Notes: generated by a model from the sequence alone, not told the origin. Numbered from the stretch's first letter, positions 43,760 through 53,416 are shown. The stretch is 64,000 nucleotides of DNA from Virgisporangium aurantiacum (GCF_016863635.1 NZ_BOPG01000004.1:1-64000); one strand, 5' to 3'. Numbers and translations are program-made.

Positions 43760-45757
43760 TCAGTGCCAGCGCTCGGTCGGCTGGTCGTTCTGGTTGGTCT
43801 GGTTGCCCTGGTTTCCGGGCCGGATGACCTGCGTACGCTGGCCTTCCTCGTCGGGCTGCTCCACCGACGCGGTCGGCTCCTCGCCGCTGACCGCCTGCGT
43901 CGGCTCGTTGTCGTTGCCCGCTCCGTTGCCCGGACGCAGCACCGTGGTGCTCTCGCCCTCCAGGCCGGGCTCACCCGAGTTCGCCGGCCCCGACACGGTC
44001 GACGGCTGGCCACCCGGCCCCGCCGGCGACTGGCCCGGCGGCGTCCCGAACGGCGAAGCCGGCGGCGTCGAGGGTGTCGACGGCCCAGCCGGCGCGGACG
44101 GGCCCGACGGCCCCGATGGCGCCGAGTACGGCTGCGTCGACGGCGCCGAGTACGGCGAGGCCGGCGGGAACGCCGATCCCGGCGTCGGCGCCGCCGGCGG
44201 CCCCGAGGCCGGCGCGGCCGGTGCCGAAGCCCCGCCCTGCGGCGTGTACGGCGCCGCGAACGGCGACGTGGCCGCCTCCGCACCGTCCGACTGCCCGATC
44301 TGCGGCCAACCGCTGGACGGCGGCGTGCCGTACGGCGACGACCCGGCGGCGGGACCGCTGGTCTGCGCGCTTGGCGGCGCCGCGTACGGCGACGAACCCG
44401 ACGTGGGCGCGCTCGACGGCGTCGCACCGGCCGCGGGGCCGCTGGTCGGTGCCGCGTACGGCGACGAACCGCCGGTCGGCGCGGCGTACGGCGACGAGCC
44501 CGACGTGGGCGCGCTGGACGGCGCGGCGTACGGCGACGAACCCGCGGACGGGCCGCTGGTCGGGGCGCTCGGCGGCGTGGCGTACGGCGACGAACCCGCG
44601 GTGGGCGCCGCGTACGGCGATGCACCCGCCGATGCACCCGCCGATGGCGAGCCGTACGGCGAGGCGGCGGCCGGCGTGCCGGTTGCGGTGGGGTCGGCGG
44701 ACGAGGATGCCGGAGTGCTCGTCGGCACCGCGCCGAACGGGGAGGTCAGGTCGCCGGCGCCGGAGGTGGGTGCCGACTGTGCGTCCGGCGCTGCCGAGCC
44801 GCCGGCGGCCGCGGCCTGGGCGCCGGTGGTCTCCGGCTTGGGGGCCTCGGGCGTCGCGTAGCCGGGCTGCGCGCCGTAACCCTGCGCGCCCGCGGCCGCA
44901 CCACCCGCGGCGGTGGCGCCACCGGGCCAGCCGGCCGCGGCGAACCCGCCCGCCGGCGTCCCCTGCTGGTGCGCGGCCTGGGCGGCACCCGGCTGCTGCT
45001 GACCGGCGGCCTGGGCCGGGTATCCACTCGGCGGCGTGCCCTGGTAACCGGCCGGCTGCTGCCCGTACTGCGTGGCACCGGCCGCCGCGTACGGCTGGCC
45101 GGGCTGGTAGGCCTGGGTCGCACCGGCGCCGCCGGTGGGCACGTACCCGGTCTGCTGCTGGTAGCCGGCCTGACCGGCGCCGTACCCGTAGACCGCCTGC
45201 TGCTGGCCGGTCTGGCCGGGCTGGTAGCCACCCGCGTACGGGAACGGCTGCGCCGCCGGTAGCCCCCGCAGCGACCGGAAGGCCACGAATCCGACGAGGC
45301 CGAGGAAGGCCAGCATGACCAGCCGCACGAGCAGGTCTTCGAACGCCCGCCGGACGTCGCCGGTGCCCTCGAACCCGCCGTCGCCCGCCGTGTACGCGAA
45401 ACCGGAGAAGATGCTGATCAGCCCGAAGAACGCCGCGAAGCCGACCTCGGCCAGCGTGACGATCGTGATGATCCGGGCCATCGGCACGGGTGGACGCACG
45501 TGCGTGGCGATCAGCACCGCCACCGCCAGCGCGACGGTGATCGGCGTGGCGAGGAAATCGCCTGCGAGCGAGTTGGCACGCGACGTGAACGACCCGCTGA
45601 AGTCGTCGAACTCGAGCAGCAGACGTGCGAAGGTGACCAGCAGGAGAACGCCGGTGCCACCGAGCAGCACGAACGCGATCACCTGACGGAATGGCTTCGT
45701 CTGCTCAGCGGCCGACGGCGGGGCCGGTGCCGCCGGACCGGTGGGCTGGGTACTCAC
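43760..45757 (-). CDS. Four-helix membrane protein with long Gln/Pro/Ala/Ser-rich tail
   Basis: A 665-residue protein of two parts. Residues ~20-170 hold about four membrane helices (VIAFVLLGGTGVLLLVTFARLLL; LAVAVLIATHV; IVTLAEVGFAAFFGLISIF; RLVMLAFLGLVGFVAF). The rest is cytoplasmic or external low-complexity: a QQ/GY-rich stretch (YQPGQTGQQQAVYGYGAGQ), then many SSPYAAPTSG-like repeats, then an acidic end with QVIRPGNQ and a final ERWH. No enzyme motif is seen. Similar actinobacterial proteins are left as hypothetical. GGGGGATCC precedes the GTG start. It lies between fbiC and the divergent fbiA. Confidence 0.82.
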   Translation of the reverse strand: MSTQPTGPAAPAPPSAAEQTKPFRQVIAFVLLGGTGVLLLVTFARLLLEFDDFSGSFTSRANSLAGDFLATPITVALAVAVLIATHVRPPVPMARIITIVTLAEVGFAAFFGLISIFSGFAYTAGDGGFEGTGDVRRAFEDLLVRLVMLAFLGLVGFVAFRSLRGLPAAQPFPYAGGYQPGQTGQQQAVYGYGAGQAGYQQQTGYVPTGGAGATQAYQPGQPYAAAGATQYGQQPAGYQGTPPSGYPAQAAGQQQPGAAQAAHQQGTPAGGFAAAGWPGGATAAGGAAAGAQGYGAQPGYATPEAPKPETTGAQAAAAGGSAAPDAQSAPTSGAGDLTSPFGAVPTSTPASSSADPTATGTPAAASPYGSPSAGASAGASPYAAPTAGSSPYATPPSAPTSGPSAGSSPYAAPSSAPTSGSSPYAAPTGGSSPYAAPTSGPAAGATPSSAPTSGSSPYAAPPSAQTSGPAAGSSPYGTPPSSGWPQIGQSDGAEAATSPFAAPYTPQGGASAPAAPASGPPAAPTPGSAFPPASPYSAPSTQPYSAPSGPSGPSAPAGPSTPSTPPASPFGTPPGQSPAGPGGQPSTVSGPANSGEPGLEGESTTVLRPGNGAGNDNEPTQAVSGEEPTASVEQPDEEGQRTQVIRPGNQGNQTNQNDQPTERWH
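44350..44660 (-). repeat. Coding repeats of SSPYAAP-type units
   Basis: Within the tail of the preceding gene, units such as GSSPYAAPTSG recur about ten times with spacing of 11-20 residues. Expansion and contraction by slippage or recombination is likely. Confidence 0.7.
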
Positions 45758-45877
45758 GGATCCCCCAAAGGGCTGACACACATTCGGACGGTGCGAGCCT
45801 AGTGCGTGCCGGCGCCGACCGGCACACCGAACACCCCCCGAACCCGGGCATCCGGACCTGCGGGAGTATTGCTTCCC

Positions 45878-46879
45878 ATGCGCATCGTGGTTCTGGCCGG
45901 CGGCATCGGCGGCGCCCGTTTCCTGGTGGGAGTGCGGGAGGTGGCCCGGCAACTCGCGGGGCGGGGCACGCCGGCCGAGGTCACGGCCGTCGTCAATGTC
46001 GGTGACGACGTGACGCTGCACGGCCTACGGATCTGCCCCGATCTCGACACCGTCGTGTACACCCTGGGCGGCGCGGCCGCCAACGGCAAGCCCGGCCCGC
46101 GAAGCTCCGCGTTGCGGCCCGCGCAAGCCGCCGACCGGGGGTGGGGCCGGCGCGACGAGTCCTGGGTGGTGAAAGAGGAACTGGCCGCCTACGGCGCCGA
46201 ACCGACCTGGTTCGGCCTCGGCGACCGCGACATCGCCACCCACCTCGTGCGCACCCGGATGCTCGACGCCGGTTACCCGCTGTCGGCGGTCATCGAGGCG
46301 CTGTGCGCCCGCTGGCAGCCCGGCGTCCGGGTGCTGCCGGCCACCGACGACCGGGTGGAGACGCATGTGGTGACCGAGACCGAGGCACTCCACTTCCAGG
46401 AGTGGTGGGTCCGGCACCGGGGCGCGTTGCCCGCGAAGCGGTTCGTGTTCGTCGGCGCGGAGGCCGCCAAGCCGGCGCCCGGTGTGCTCGACGCGCTCGC
46501 CGCCGCCGACGTCGTGCTGCTCGCGCCGAGCAACCCGGTGGTGAGCATCGCGCCGATCCTCGCGGTCCCCGGACTCAAGGACGCGCTCGCCGCCCCCGTG
46601 GTGGGGCTGAGCCCGATCATCGGCGGGGCGCCCGTGCGTGGCATGGCCGACCGGTGCCTCGCCACCGTCGGCGTCGAGTGCACGGCGGCCGGGGTCGGCG
46701 GACTGTACGGTGCCCGGTCGGCGGGCGGGATCCTCGACGCGTGGCTGGTCGACACCGCCGACGCGGGCACCGAGGTCGACGGGGTCCGGGTGGTCGACTG
46801 TCCCTTGTGGATGTCCGATGTGGACGCCACGGCGGCGATGGTCCGCGCGGCACTCACGGCGGCCGGTCTCGATGTCTGA
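45878..46879 (+). CDS. fbiA: 2-phospho-L-lactate/PEP transferase FbiA (CofD)
   Basis: A 333-residue CofD family enzyme joining a phosphoenolpyruvate-derived group to FO to make (dehydro)F420-0. The start [43 protein letters not shown], and [15 protein letters not shown] with [17 protein letters not shown] are all family hallmarks. Length is normal. It overlaps fbiB by eight bases. It is the first gene of the run fbiA-fbiB-nudix. Confidence 0.96.
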   Translation: MRIVVLAGGIGGARFLVGVREVARQLAGRGTPAEVTAVVNVGDDVTLHGLRICPDLDTVVYTLGGAAANGKPGPRSSALRPAQAADRGWGRRDESWVVKEELAAYGAEPTWFGLGDRDIATHLVRTRMLDAGYPLSAVIEALCARWQPGVRVLPATDDRVETHVVTETEALHFQEWWVRHRGALPAKRFVFVGAEAAKPAPGVLDALAAADVVLLAPSNPVVSIAPILAVPGLKDALAAPVVGLSPIIGGAPVRGMADRCLATVGVECTAAGVGGLYGARSAGGILDAWLVDTADAGTEVDGVRVVDCPLWMSDVDATAAMVRAALTAAGLDV

Positions 46880-47900
46880 GCTGACCGTGCGGCCCGTCAC
46901 CGGAATCGGTGACGTGACACCGGGCGCCGACCTCGCCGCACTCATCGCCGCGGCGGCGCCGTGGCTGGCCGACGGGGACGTCGTCGTCGTCACCAGCAAG
47001 GTGGTCAGCAAGGCGGAGGGCCGCCTGGTGCCGGTGCCACCGGAACCGGGCCCCGAGCGCGACGCCGCCCGCGACCGCGCCATCGACGCGGAGACGGTGC
47101 GCGTGGTGGCCCGGCGCGGCCCGATGCGCATCGTGCAGACCCATCACGGCCTGGTACTGGCGGCCGCCGGTATCGACGAGTCCAATGTGGACCGTTCGCA
47201 CCTCGTGCTGCTGCCGGCCGATCCGGACATGTCGGCCGCCGCGCTGCGCACCCGGATCCGGAAACGCCTCGGAGTGAGCGTCGCCGTCATCGTCTCCGAC
47301 ACCATGGGACGCCCGTGGCGGATCGGCCAGACCGACGTCGCCATCGGCGCGGCCGGCATCGGCACGGTGCGCGACTACCGCGGGGAGCCCGACGCCTACG
47401 GCAACATCCTCGACGTCACGCAGGTGGCGGTCGCCGACGAACTCGCGGCGGCCGCGGATCTGGTGAAGGGCAAGGCCGAACAGGTTCCGGTCGCCGTGGT
47501 GCGCGGGTTCCGGTACGCGCCGGCCACCGGAGGTGGGGCCCGGGCGCTGGTGCGGACCGGTCCCGAGGACATGTTCGCGCTCGGCACGGCCGAGGCCCGC
47601 GCCGACGGCCTCCGGCTGGCCGCCGGGCTTCCGGACGACGGTCCGCTGGGCGACGCCGACCTGCCGCCCGGTGCGGTGGAGCACGCACTGTCCACCGTGG
47701 ACACGAAGGTCGACGTGCTCACCGCGTCACAAAACAGGGTGACGCTGAGGCCCGGCGGCGATCCGCGGCGCCCGGCCCGCGCGGGCGCCGACATCCATCG
47801 GCTCCGCGCCGCCCTCGCGGCGGCCGGCCTCGCCTCGACCTGGACCGACTCCGACGATTCACCGTTCGGGACAATCACCGTGGGGATGCCCGCATCATGA
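46872..47900 (+). CDS. fbiB: F420 gamma-glutamyl ligase FbiB, short form without full nitroreductase domain
   Basis: A 342-residue protein. Residues 1 to about 245 are a complete CofE domain ([70 protein letters not shown]), which adds glutamates to F420-0. Mycobacterial FbiB is about 448 residues with a C-terminal FMN-binding nitroreductase domain that reduces dehydro-F420. Here only ~95 residues follow, ending [11 protein letters not shown], so that domain is missing or a remnant. The reductase step may be done by another protein. It overlaps both neighbours. Confidence 0.93.
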   Translation: MSELTVRPVTGIGDVTPGADLAALIAAAAPWLADGDVVVVTSKVVSKAEGRLVPVPPEPGPERDAARDRAIDAETVRVVARRGPMRIVQTHHGLVLAAAGIDESNVDRSHLVLLPADPDMSAAALRTRIRKRLGVSVAVIVSDTMGRPWRIGQTDVAIGAAGIGTVRDYRGEPDAYGNILDVTQVAVADELAAAADLVKGKAEQVPVAVVRGFRYAPATGGGARALVRTGPEDMFALGTAEARADGLRLAAGLPDDGPLGDADLPPGAVEHALSTVDTKVDVLTASQNRVTLRPGGDPRRPARAGADIHRLRAALAAAGLASTWTDSDDSPFGTITVGMPAS

Positions 47901-48424
47901 CGCTCTACTCCGACGCCACCGGTGTCCTCAGTGGACTGTCCACATCAGACGCCGGCCGGTTCCGCGACCTGCTCGCCACCGGCCCGCAGTCGGTGCTGCC
48001 GACCGCGGCCGGGCCGCACCTGACGGCGAGCGCGCTCGTCGTGGGTGTCGACGGCCGCGTGCTGCTGTGCCTGCACGGCCGGGTCGGAATGTGGATGCAG
48101 ATGGGCGGCCACTGCGAACCGGGCGACCCGACGCTCGGTGCGGCGGCGCTGCGCGAGGCGCGCGAGGAGTCCGGCATCGACGGCCTGACGATCGGCCCGG
48201 ACCCCATCGGCCTCGACGTGCACCCGGTGACCTGCCGGTTCGGCCCGAGCGCGCACTACGACGTGCGGTACGCCGTGCTCGCACCGCCCGGCGCCGAACC
48301 GGTGTGCAGTACGGAGTCGAAGGACGTCGCGTGGTTCGCGCCCGACGCGCTGCCGGCCCCACTCGCCGACGGCGTGCTTCCGTTGATCGAACCCGCTCTG
48401 ACCTGGGCCCGCCGGTCTCACTGA
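47897..48424 (+). CDS. NUDIX hydrolase
   Basis: A 175-residue NUDIX protein with the box [21 protein letters not shown] and EESGI; the core REAREESGI matches REUXEEXGU, with an upstream variant common in this subgroup (GGHCEPGD). It would hydrolyse a nucleoside diphosphate derivative. It overlaps fbiB by four bases, so it may clean up or recycle a nucleotide in F420 or GDP-mannose synthesis; this is inference from position only. Confidence 0.9.
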   Translation: MTLYSDATGVLSGLSTSDAGRFRDLLATGPQSVLPTAAGPHLTASALVVGVDGRVLLCLHGRVGMWMQMGGHCEPGDPTLGAAALREAREESGIDGLTIGPDPIGLDVHPVTCRFGPSAHYDVRYAVLAPPGAEPVCSTESKDVAWFAPDALPAPLADGVLPLIEPALTWARRSH

Positions 48425-48445
48425 ACGTGACGGAGGTTCATCCGG

Positions 48446-48451
48446 CATGAT
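48446..48451 (+). promoter_or_regulatory. Candidate -10 (CATGAT) for leaderless manC
   Basis: CATGAT ends six bases before the GTG at 48458, consistent with a leaderless start. The 33-base gap from the nudix stop leaves room for an independent promoter. Confidence 0.35.
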
Positions 48452-48457
48452 GGGCTG

Positions 48458-49546
48458 GTGCTGTATGCGGTCATTCTCGCCGGAGGCAGTGGCACGCGGC
48501 TGTGGCCGCTGTCACGTGCCGGCCACCCCAAGTTCCTGCATCCGCTGACCGGAACGTCGTCGACGCTGCTGCAGGCCACGGCCGAGCGCCTCGACGGCCT
48601 GGCCACCGCCGACACGACGATGGTGGTCACCGGGGTGGCGCACGCGGCCGCGGTGGCCCGCCAACTCCCCGACCTGCCCGACGACAACATCCTGGTCGAG
48701 CCGGCCCCCCGCGACTCGTGCGCCGCGATCGGCCTCGCCGCCGCCATCATCGCGGAGCGTGAGCCCACCGCGCTGATGGGCTCGTTCGCGTCCGACCACC
48801 TGGTGGCCGACGTGGCCGCGTTCCAGTCCGTGGTGCGCGCCGCCGCAGTGGGCGCGCAGGCCGGCAAGCTGATGACGATCGGCATCACGCCGACCCGGGC
48901 CGAAACCGGCTACGGCTACCTGAAGTGCGGCGCCGTCACCGCCGGCAGCCAGATCCGGGCGGTCGAGGAGTTCGCCGAGAAGCCCGACGCGGAGCGCGCG
49001 GAATCCTACGTGCGGTCACGCGAGTACCTGTGGAACGCGAGCATGTTCCTCTGGCGGGTCGACGTCTTCCTCAACGAACTCGCCCGCCAGCAGCCCGAAC
49101 TCCACTCCGGCCTGCGTCGCATCGCTGCCGCGTGGCACGGCCCGCGCCGCGAGGACCGCCTCACCGAGATCTGGCCCACACTGAAGAAGATCTCCGTCGA
49201 TTACGCGGTGATGGAGGGCGCGGCCGCCGAAGGCCTGGTGGCAACGGTGCCCGGCACGTTCGGCTGGAACGACGTCGGCGACTTCCACACCCTGGGCGAC
49301 GTCCTCCCCGGCGACGCGAGAGGCAACGTCGTCCTCGACGACGCCAAGGGCGAGGTCATCCTCCACGACTCGGCCGACGTGGTGGTCGTCCCCCGCACCC
49401 ATCGCCTGGTGGCGGCCGTCGGATTGACCGACATCGTCATCGTGGACACCGAGGACGCCCTTCTGGTGTGTTCCCGTGGGCGGGCCCAGGAAGTGAAGGC
49501 AGTCGTCGATGCACTCCGTTCCCGGGGTGCCACTGACTATCTGTAG
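48458..49546 (+). CDS. manC: Mannose-1-phosphate guanylyltransferase
   Basis: A 362-residue nucleotidyltransferase making GDP-mannose. The nucleotide loop is AVILAGGSGTRLWPLSRAGHPKF, with EPAPRDSCAAIGLAAA, FAEKPD and ISVDYAVMEGA following. It lacks the C-terminal isomerase domain of bifunctional enzymes; the isomerase is the separate manA. It completes the mannose route manA-manB-manC found across this window. In mycobacteria the orthologue (Rv3264c) also lies near whiB2 and the F420 genes. Confidence 0.95.
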   Translation: MLYAVILAGGSGTRLWPLSRAGHPKFLHPLTGTSSTLLQATAERLDGLATADTTMVVTGVAHAAAVARQLPDLPDDNILVEPAPRDSCAAIGLAAAIIAEREPTALMGSFASDHLVADVAAFQSVVRAAAVGAQAGKLMTIGITPTRAETGYGYLKCGAVTAGSQIRAVEEFAEKPDAERAESYVRSREYLWNASMFLWRVDVFLNELARQQPELHSGLRRIAAAWHGPRREDRLTEIWPTLKKISVDYAVMEGAAAEGLVATVPGTFGWNDVGDFHTLGDVLPGDARGNVVLDDAKGEVILHDSADVVVVPRTHRLVAAVGLTDIVIVDTEDALLVCSRGRAQEVKAVVDALRSRGATDYL

Positions 49547-49663
49547 GTGGGTTTTCGGGGGTTGCGGCAGTCGCGGCCCGCAACCTTTAAGGAGCTTGGT
49601 ACGCAGACCAGCCCCTACATTGCTTTAAAAAGGGTGGGCGGCGGAATCACCTGTACCACGTAA

Positions 49664-49742
49664 GGTTTTCGGGTCGGAGCGACCCACGAAAGCATAAACG
49701 CTTTAAAAATCTGCTTTCGTGGGTCGCTCCGGCCCGAAAACC
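49664..49742. repeat. Long inverted repeat (31-bp arms) between manC and glycosyltransferase gene
   Basis: Arm 49664-49694 begins GGTTTTCGGGTCGGAGCGAC; arm 49712-49742 is its reverse complement with one mismatch. The 17-base loop is AT-rich and contains CTTTAAAAA. It lies four bases after the stop of the minus-strand glycosyltransferase gene and about 120 bases after manC, so it can terminate both, but the arm length is greater than a usual terminator. Confidence 0.85.
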
Positions 49743-49746
49743 CATC

Positions 49747-50934
49747 TCAGCGAAGAGCGCCGCGCGCAGCATCCCCGAGAACCGCAGCTTCCCGAGCCGC
49801 ACGGGTCCAAGCGGCCAGGTGCACATCGGCACTACTGGCCCACGTGAACTCCAGCGCCCGTGTCAGCCCAGCCGCGGCCAACGACTTCCGGCGGGGTTCG
49901 TCGTCGAGCAGAGCAGCCAGGTCGCGGCCGATCTCCTCCGGGTCGGGGCCCGTGTAGGCGACCGCCTCGCCGCCGACCTCGGGCAGCGACAGCCGGGGCG
50001 TGGTGAGCACCGGGGTGCCGCAGGCCATCGCCTCGAGGATGGGAAGGCCGAAGCCCTCGCCGAAGGACGGGTAGGCGGCGATCATCGCGCCGCCGAGGAA
50101 GCCGGGGAGGTCGGCGTAGCGGAGGTAGCCGGGCCGGAGCAGGCGGAGGTGGGCCGGCACCTGGGAGACGGCCTGGTCGATCTCGTCGTCGTGGCCCGAG
50201 CCGCCGGCGATCACGAGGGCGGGCGGGTTCGGCCGGTCGCGCACGGCGGCGACCCAGCCGCGGATGAGGCTGGGGACGTTCTTGCGCGGCTCCTTCGCGC
50301 CGAGGAACGCGATGTAGCCGGTGGCGCCCAGCCCGAGGCGGGCCCGGACGCGGGCCTTCTCCTCCTCGGCCGGCACGTGGAAGGCGGCCGGGTCGACGCC
50401 GTGGTAGGCGACGTCGATGCGGGTGGGGTCGGCTTCGAGGAGGCGGATCAGCTCGTCGCGGGTGGCCTTCGAGGGGACGATCACCCGGGCGGCCCGGCGC
50501 AGCGAGGTCTTGATCGCGGAGCGGAAGAACGTGCGACGGGACTTGTCGTAGTGCTCCGGCTCGGTGAAGAACGTGGCGTCGTGCACCGTGACGGTGACCG
50601 GGCAGCTGATGCGCAGCGGGCACGTGTAGAACGGCGAGTGCAGCACCTCGGCGCCGATCTGCTGGGCGAGCAGCGGCAGGCCGGTCTGCTCCCACGCGAG
50701 GCGGGCCGGACGGTGTGCGGCGGCGGCCGGCGCGGCCACGACCCGGGCGGCGGGAAGCTGACGGGCATAACGCTCCGCGTCGGTGCGCTGGCACACCACC
50801 GCGATGTCGGCACTCACCCCGGCCACCCCGGCCAGAGCGCCCAGCAGCCCATCGACGTAGCGCCCGACACCGCCCCTGTCTGCAGGGACACTCGTGGCGT
50901 CGACTAGCACGCGGGGTGGGCGACCGGGGGTCAC
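49747..50934 (-). CDS. Glycosyltransferase, GT4 family
   Basis: A 395-residue retaining GT-B glycosyltransferase. It begins PRVLVDATSVPADRGGVGRY (Gly-rich acceptor loop) and has VTVHDATFF, IAFLGAKEPRKNV, and the donor-site signature PSFGEGFGLPILEAMACGTPVLTT with the EX7E glutamates. Donor is probably an activated sugar such as GDP-mannose, given manC next to it. GGAGGAG lies seven bases before the GTG. In mycobacteria a rhamnosyltransferase lies near this place; substrate is not decided here. Confidence 0.92.
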   Translation of the reverse strand: MTPGRPPRVLVDATSVPADRGGVGRYVDGLLGALAGVAGVSADIAVVCQRTDAERYARQLPAARVVAAPAAAAHRPARLAWEQTGLPLLAQQIGAEVLHSPFYTCPLRISCPVTVTVHDATFFTEPEHYDKSRRTFFRSAIKTSLRRAARVIVPSKATRDELIRLLEADPTRIDVAYHGVDPAAFHVPAEEEKARVRARLGLGATGYIAFLGAKEPRKNVPSLIRGWVAAVRDRPNPPALVIAGGSGHDDEIDQAVSQVPAHLRLLRPGYLRYADLPGFLGGAMIAAYPSFGEGFGLPILEAMACGTPVLTTPRLSLPEVGGEAVAYTGPDPEEIGRDLAALLDDEPRRKSLAAAGLTRALEFTWASSADVHLAAWTRAAREAAVLGDAARGALR

Positions 50935-51038
50935 GTGACGGCTCCTCCGCACTGGTTGATCATCCGCCCGATTTGGACGGCGGAACAGTGCCCGTAGGGA
51001 TGGGTTAGAAAACCTTACGTCACTGCCCCGTCTGCCCA

Positions 51039-51075
51039 ACACTACGCCGACCGTGCGACACCCAGCCGACCGTGC
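51039..51075 (-). promoter_or_regulatory. Tandem direct repeat upstream of a -10 in the GT promoter
   Basis: On the minus strand GCACGGTCGGC occurs twice (51065-51075 and 51046-51056, period 19) and is followed by TAGTGT (51039-51044), a plausible -10. Such paired direct repeats resemble sites for a response regulator or activator. Confidence 0.4.
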
Positions 51076-51095
51076 CGCCTCCGTTGAGGCAATAT

Positions 51096-53360
51096 TCAGG
51101 CCAGCACAATGGGAACGTCACCTGGTTGGCCGAACGTGACGGATCCGTGCTTGCGGATGTTCCAGTCGCCGTTCCGCCACACGGCGGTGTCGGCGCGCCC
51201 GTCGCCGTCGTACTGTGCCGGAACGGGTGTGTCGCCCGGTTCGCCGTACTTCGACGGCACCCGTCCGGGTAGAAACCACCGTCCGGTCACCGGCGACCAG
51301 GCGGCCGGGTCGGTGGTTCCGTCGCCGTCGTAGTCGGCCGGTAACGGAAGAAAGTTCGCTTCTCCCAACCGAATGGTGCGTCCGCCGCGGATGTGCCACA
51401 TTCCCTCGCCGGGTCGGTACACGGCGATGTCCGCGCGCCCGTCGCCGTCGTAGTCACCCGGAACGGGGACGTCGCCGGCAACGCCCCACTGCGTCGGTGG
51501 ACCCACACCGAGCCACCATGTTCCGTCGGATTCCCGCCACACCGCGGGCTCCGCGCGTCCGTCACCGTTGTAGTCGGCCGGTATCGGACGGTCACCAGGC
51601 CGTCCCAGCGTGTACTGCTCCAGCGTTCCGCCGCCGGAGTTGGCGATCCGCCACCGGCCGGTCGACGCCGTCCACGTGCCGGGGTCGCCGCTGCCGTCGC
51701 CGTCGAAGTCGGCGGCCACCGGCAGGTCGCCCACCCATCCGTGCAGCACCGGATCGGCGGAGCCCCGCACCCGCCAGGTCGCGTCCGACGGCCGCCACAC
51801 GCCCAGTCGCGGCCGCATCGTCGACGGCTCCGTCCGGTCGCCCATGTACTTTCGCGCGGCGTCCCGGATCGCGCCGAGCGCCGCCACGCCGCGGTCGCCG
51901 GGGCTCCCGGTGTCGCTGGTCTGCCGGTGCGGGAGGACGCGCGGCAGCGTGACGGCGGTGCCCGCGCGGAACCGGGACGTGCCGCCCTCGCTGGTCACCT
52001 TGACGCTGCTCCACGGATGCACCGCGGTCGGCGCGAGCGACAGTTTCCAGCCGGCGTACCGGCCGATCGCGTCGACGGCCGCCGGCGGCACCGCGGTCCG
52101 GTCGAAGTCACCGAGCAGCGCGATCCCGGTCGCCACCCGGTTGAAGCCGCTCGCATGCGCGCCCACCACCGGCCGGGCGAGCCCGCCGTAGCGCCCCTCC
52201 CACAACCGCCCGAACCGGTCGACCAGCACCGGGTACCCGATGTCGCCCCAGCCCCGCGACACCGCCTGGAAGTAGTAGATCGTCCGCAGCATCCGGGGTA
52301 CGTCGGCCGGTTGGTAGTCGGTGGCGGTCGCGGTGTGGTGGAGCACCACGGCCTGCACCGGTCGGCCGTATCCGGGCGTCCAGTCCATCAGGCGTTCGTC
52401 GGCGCCCCAGTCGGCGCGCCGGGCGATCGGCGGCATCGGCACCGCGCCGGATCCGGGGGTGGCGCCGGTCGCGGGCCGGCCGGCCGCCGCGTCTCCGGGC
52501 GCGCTGCGCGGGTCGATGAGGTCCACCGCGAAGTCGGCGAGGCCGGCCTTGCGCGACGCGCTCACCTGCACCTCGATCGCGTCGGCGGCACCGAGCCACA
52601 GCAGGTCCGCGCCCTGCCGCCAGGCCGGCGCGGCCTCCTGCCGGTCGGCCGCCACCGGGTCACGCGCCGCTCTGTCCGTCGGCTGGTGCGCGGGTTCGTC
52701 CGCCGGGCGGTCGTCGGGGTCGCGGTCCGCGGTCGCGGCACCCACCGCCCGCCATCCGGTCCAGCCCTGACCGGGGACGCGCGACCGCACGGCCACGCTG
52801 ACCCGCGCGGCCGGATCGCCGGTCCACGTGACGCCGACCGCGCTGAACACGTGGGTGTCGGCCTGCCGCAGGCCGAGCGTGCGGGTCTCCCGGTCCCCGC
52901 GCAGGCCGCCCGCGCCGGCGGCGATCGGCAGGCCACGGGGCATCCCGGCCCGCACCTGCACGCCGGCGGCCGGCTGGTCGGCGTCGCCCAGCCGCAAGTG
53001 GGCCACCTCGGGCGTCACCGCTCCGGCCACCGCCGGTTCGGCGGCCGGCCGGAACAGCGGCCCGGAGCGGCCGCGCTTGGCCTGGGCTGCCTCGGCCGGA
53101 CCCGGCCGGGCGGCGACCGCGGTGTCCGCCGGTACCGCCACGGACTCCGGCCGCGGCACGACCGGCGTCACCGAGGCAGCGGCCGACCCGCCGGTCGACG
53201 GCCGGCCGGACGCCGCGACGGCGGGACCCAGCGGGGCCGGATCGACGCCGGCCTGGTCGCGATCGTGGTCGGTGACGAGCAGCAGCGACACCAGCACCGT
53301 CATCGCCGCACCGGCCGCCCACAGCCGGCGCCGCACCTGCCGATATGGTCGCCGCGACAC
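51096..53360 (-). CDS. PGRP/amidase_2-domain secreted protein with FG-GAP-like repeats
   Basis: A 754-residue exported protein. Residues ~10-30 are a signal/anchor helix. A Pro/Ala/Thr-rich region and a beta-rich domain follow. The PGRP/N-acetylmuramoyl-L-alanine amidase domain (~310-490) has the zinc His in VVLHHTATATDY, then WGDIGYPVLVDRFGRLWEGRYGG and GAHASGFN. Where most active enzymes have a Cys ligand near HRD...ACPG, this one reads HRQTSDTGSPG, so the Cys is absent. The end (~500-754) has five or more DYDGDGRADIAVYRPG-type FG-GAP/VCBS repeats, probably a beta propeller binding calcium and polysaccharide. Confidence 0.88.
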   Translation of the reverse strand: MSRRPYRQVRRRLWAAGAAMTVLVSLLLVTDHDRDQAGVDPAPLGPAVAASGRPSTGGSAAASVTPVVPRPESVAVPADTAVAARPGPAEAAQAKRGRSGPLFRPAAEPAVAGAVTPEVAHLRLGDADQPAAGVQVRAGMPRGLPIAAGAGGLRGDRETRTLGLRQADTHVFSAVGVTWTGDPAARVSVAVRSRVPGQGWTGWRAVGAATADRDPDDRPADEPAHQPTDRAARDPVAADRQEAAPAWRQGADLLWLGAADAIEVQVSASRKAGLADFAVDLIDPRSAPGDAAAGRPATGATPGSGAVPMPPIARRADWGADERLMDWTPGYGRPVQAVVLHHTATATDYQPADVPRMLRTIYYFQAVSRGWGDIGYPVLVDRFGRLWEGRYGGLARPVVGAHASGFNRVATGIALLGDFDRTAVPPAAVDAIGRYAGWKLSLAPTAVHPWSSVKVTSEGGTSRFRAGTAVTLPRVLPHRQTSDTGSPGDRGVAALGAIRDAARKYMGDRTEPSTMRPRLGVWRPSDATWRVRGSADPVLHGWVGDLPVAADFDGDGSGDPGTWTASTGRWRIANSGGGTLEQYTLGRPGDRPIPADYNGDGRAEPAVWRESDGTWWLGVGPPTQWGVAGDVPVPGDYDGDGRADIAVYRPGEGMWHIRGGRTIRLGEANFLPLPADYDGDGTTDPAAWSPVTGRWFLPGRVPSKYGEPGDTPVPAQYDGDGRADTAVWRNGDWNIRKHGSVTFGQPGDVPIVLA

Positions 53361-53416
53361 GCTCGATCACCACCCCTCCCGGGGGCTAACGCGTGGCCGC
53401 TGCTTTTGGAGATGCC

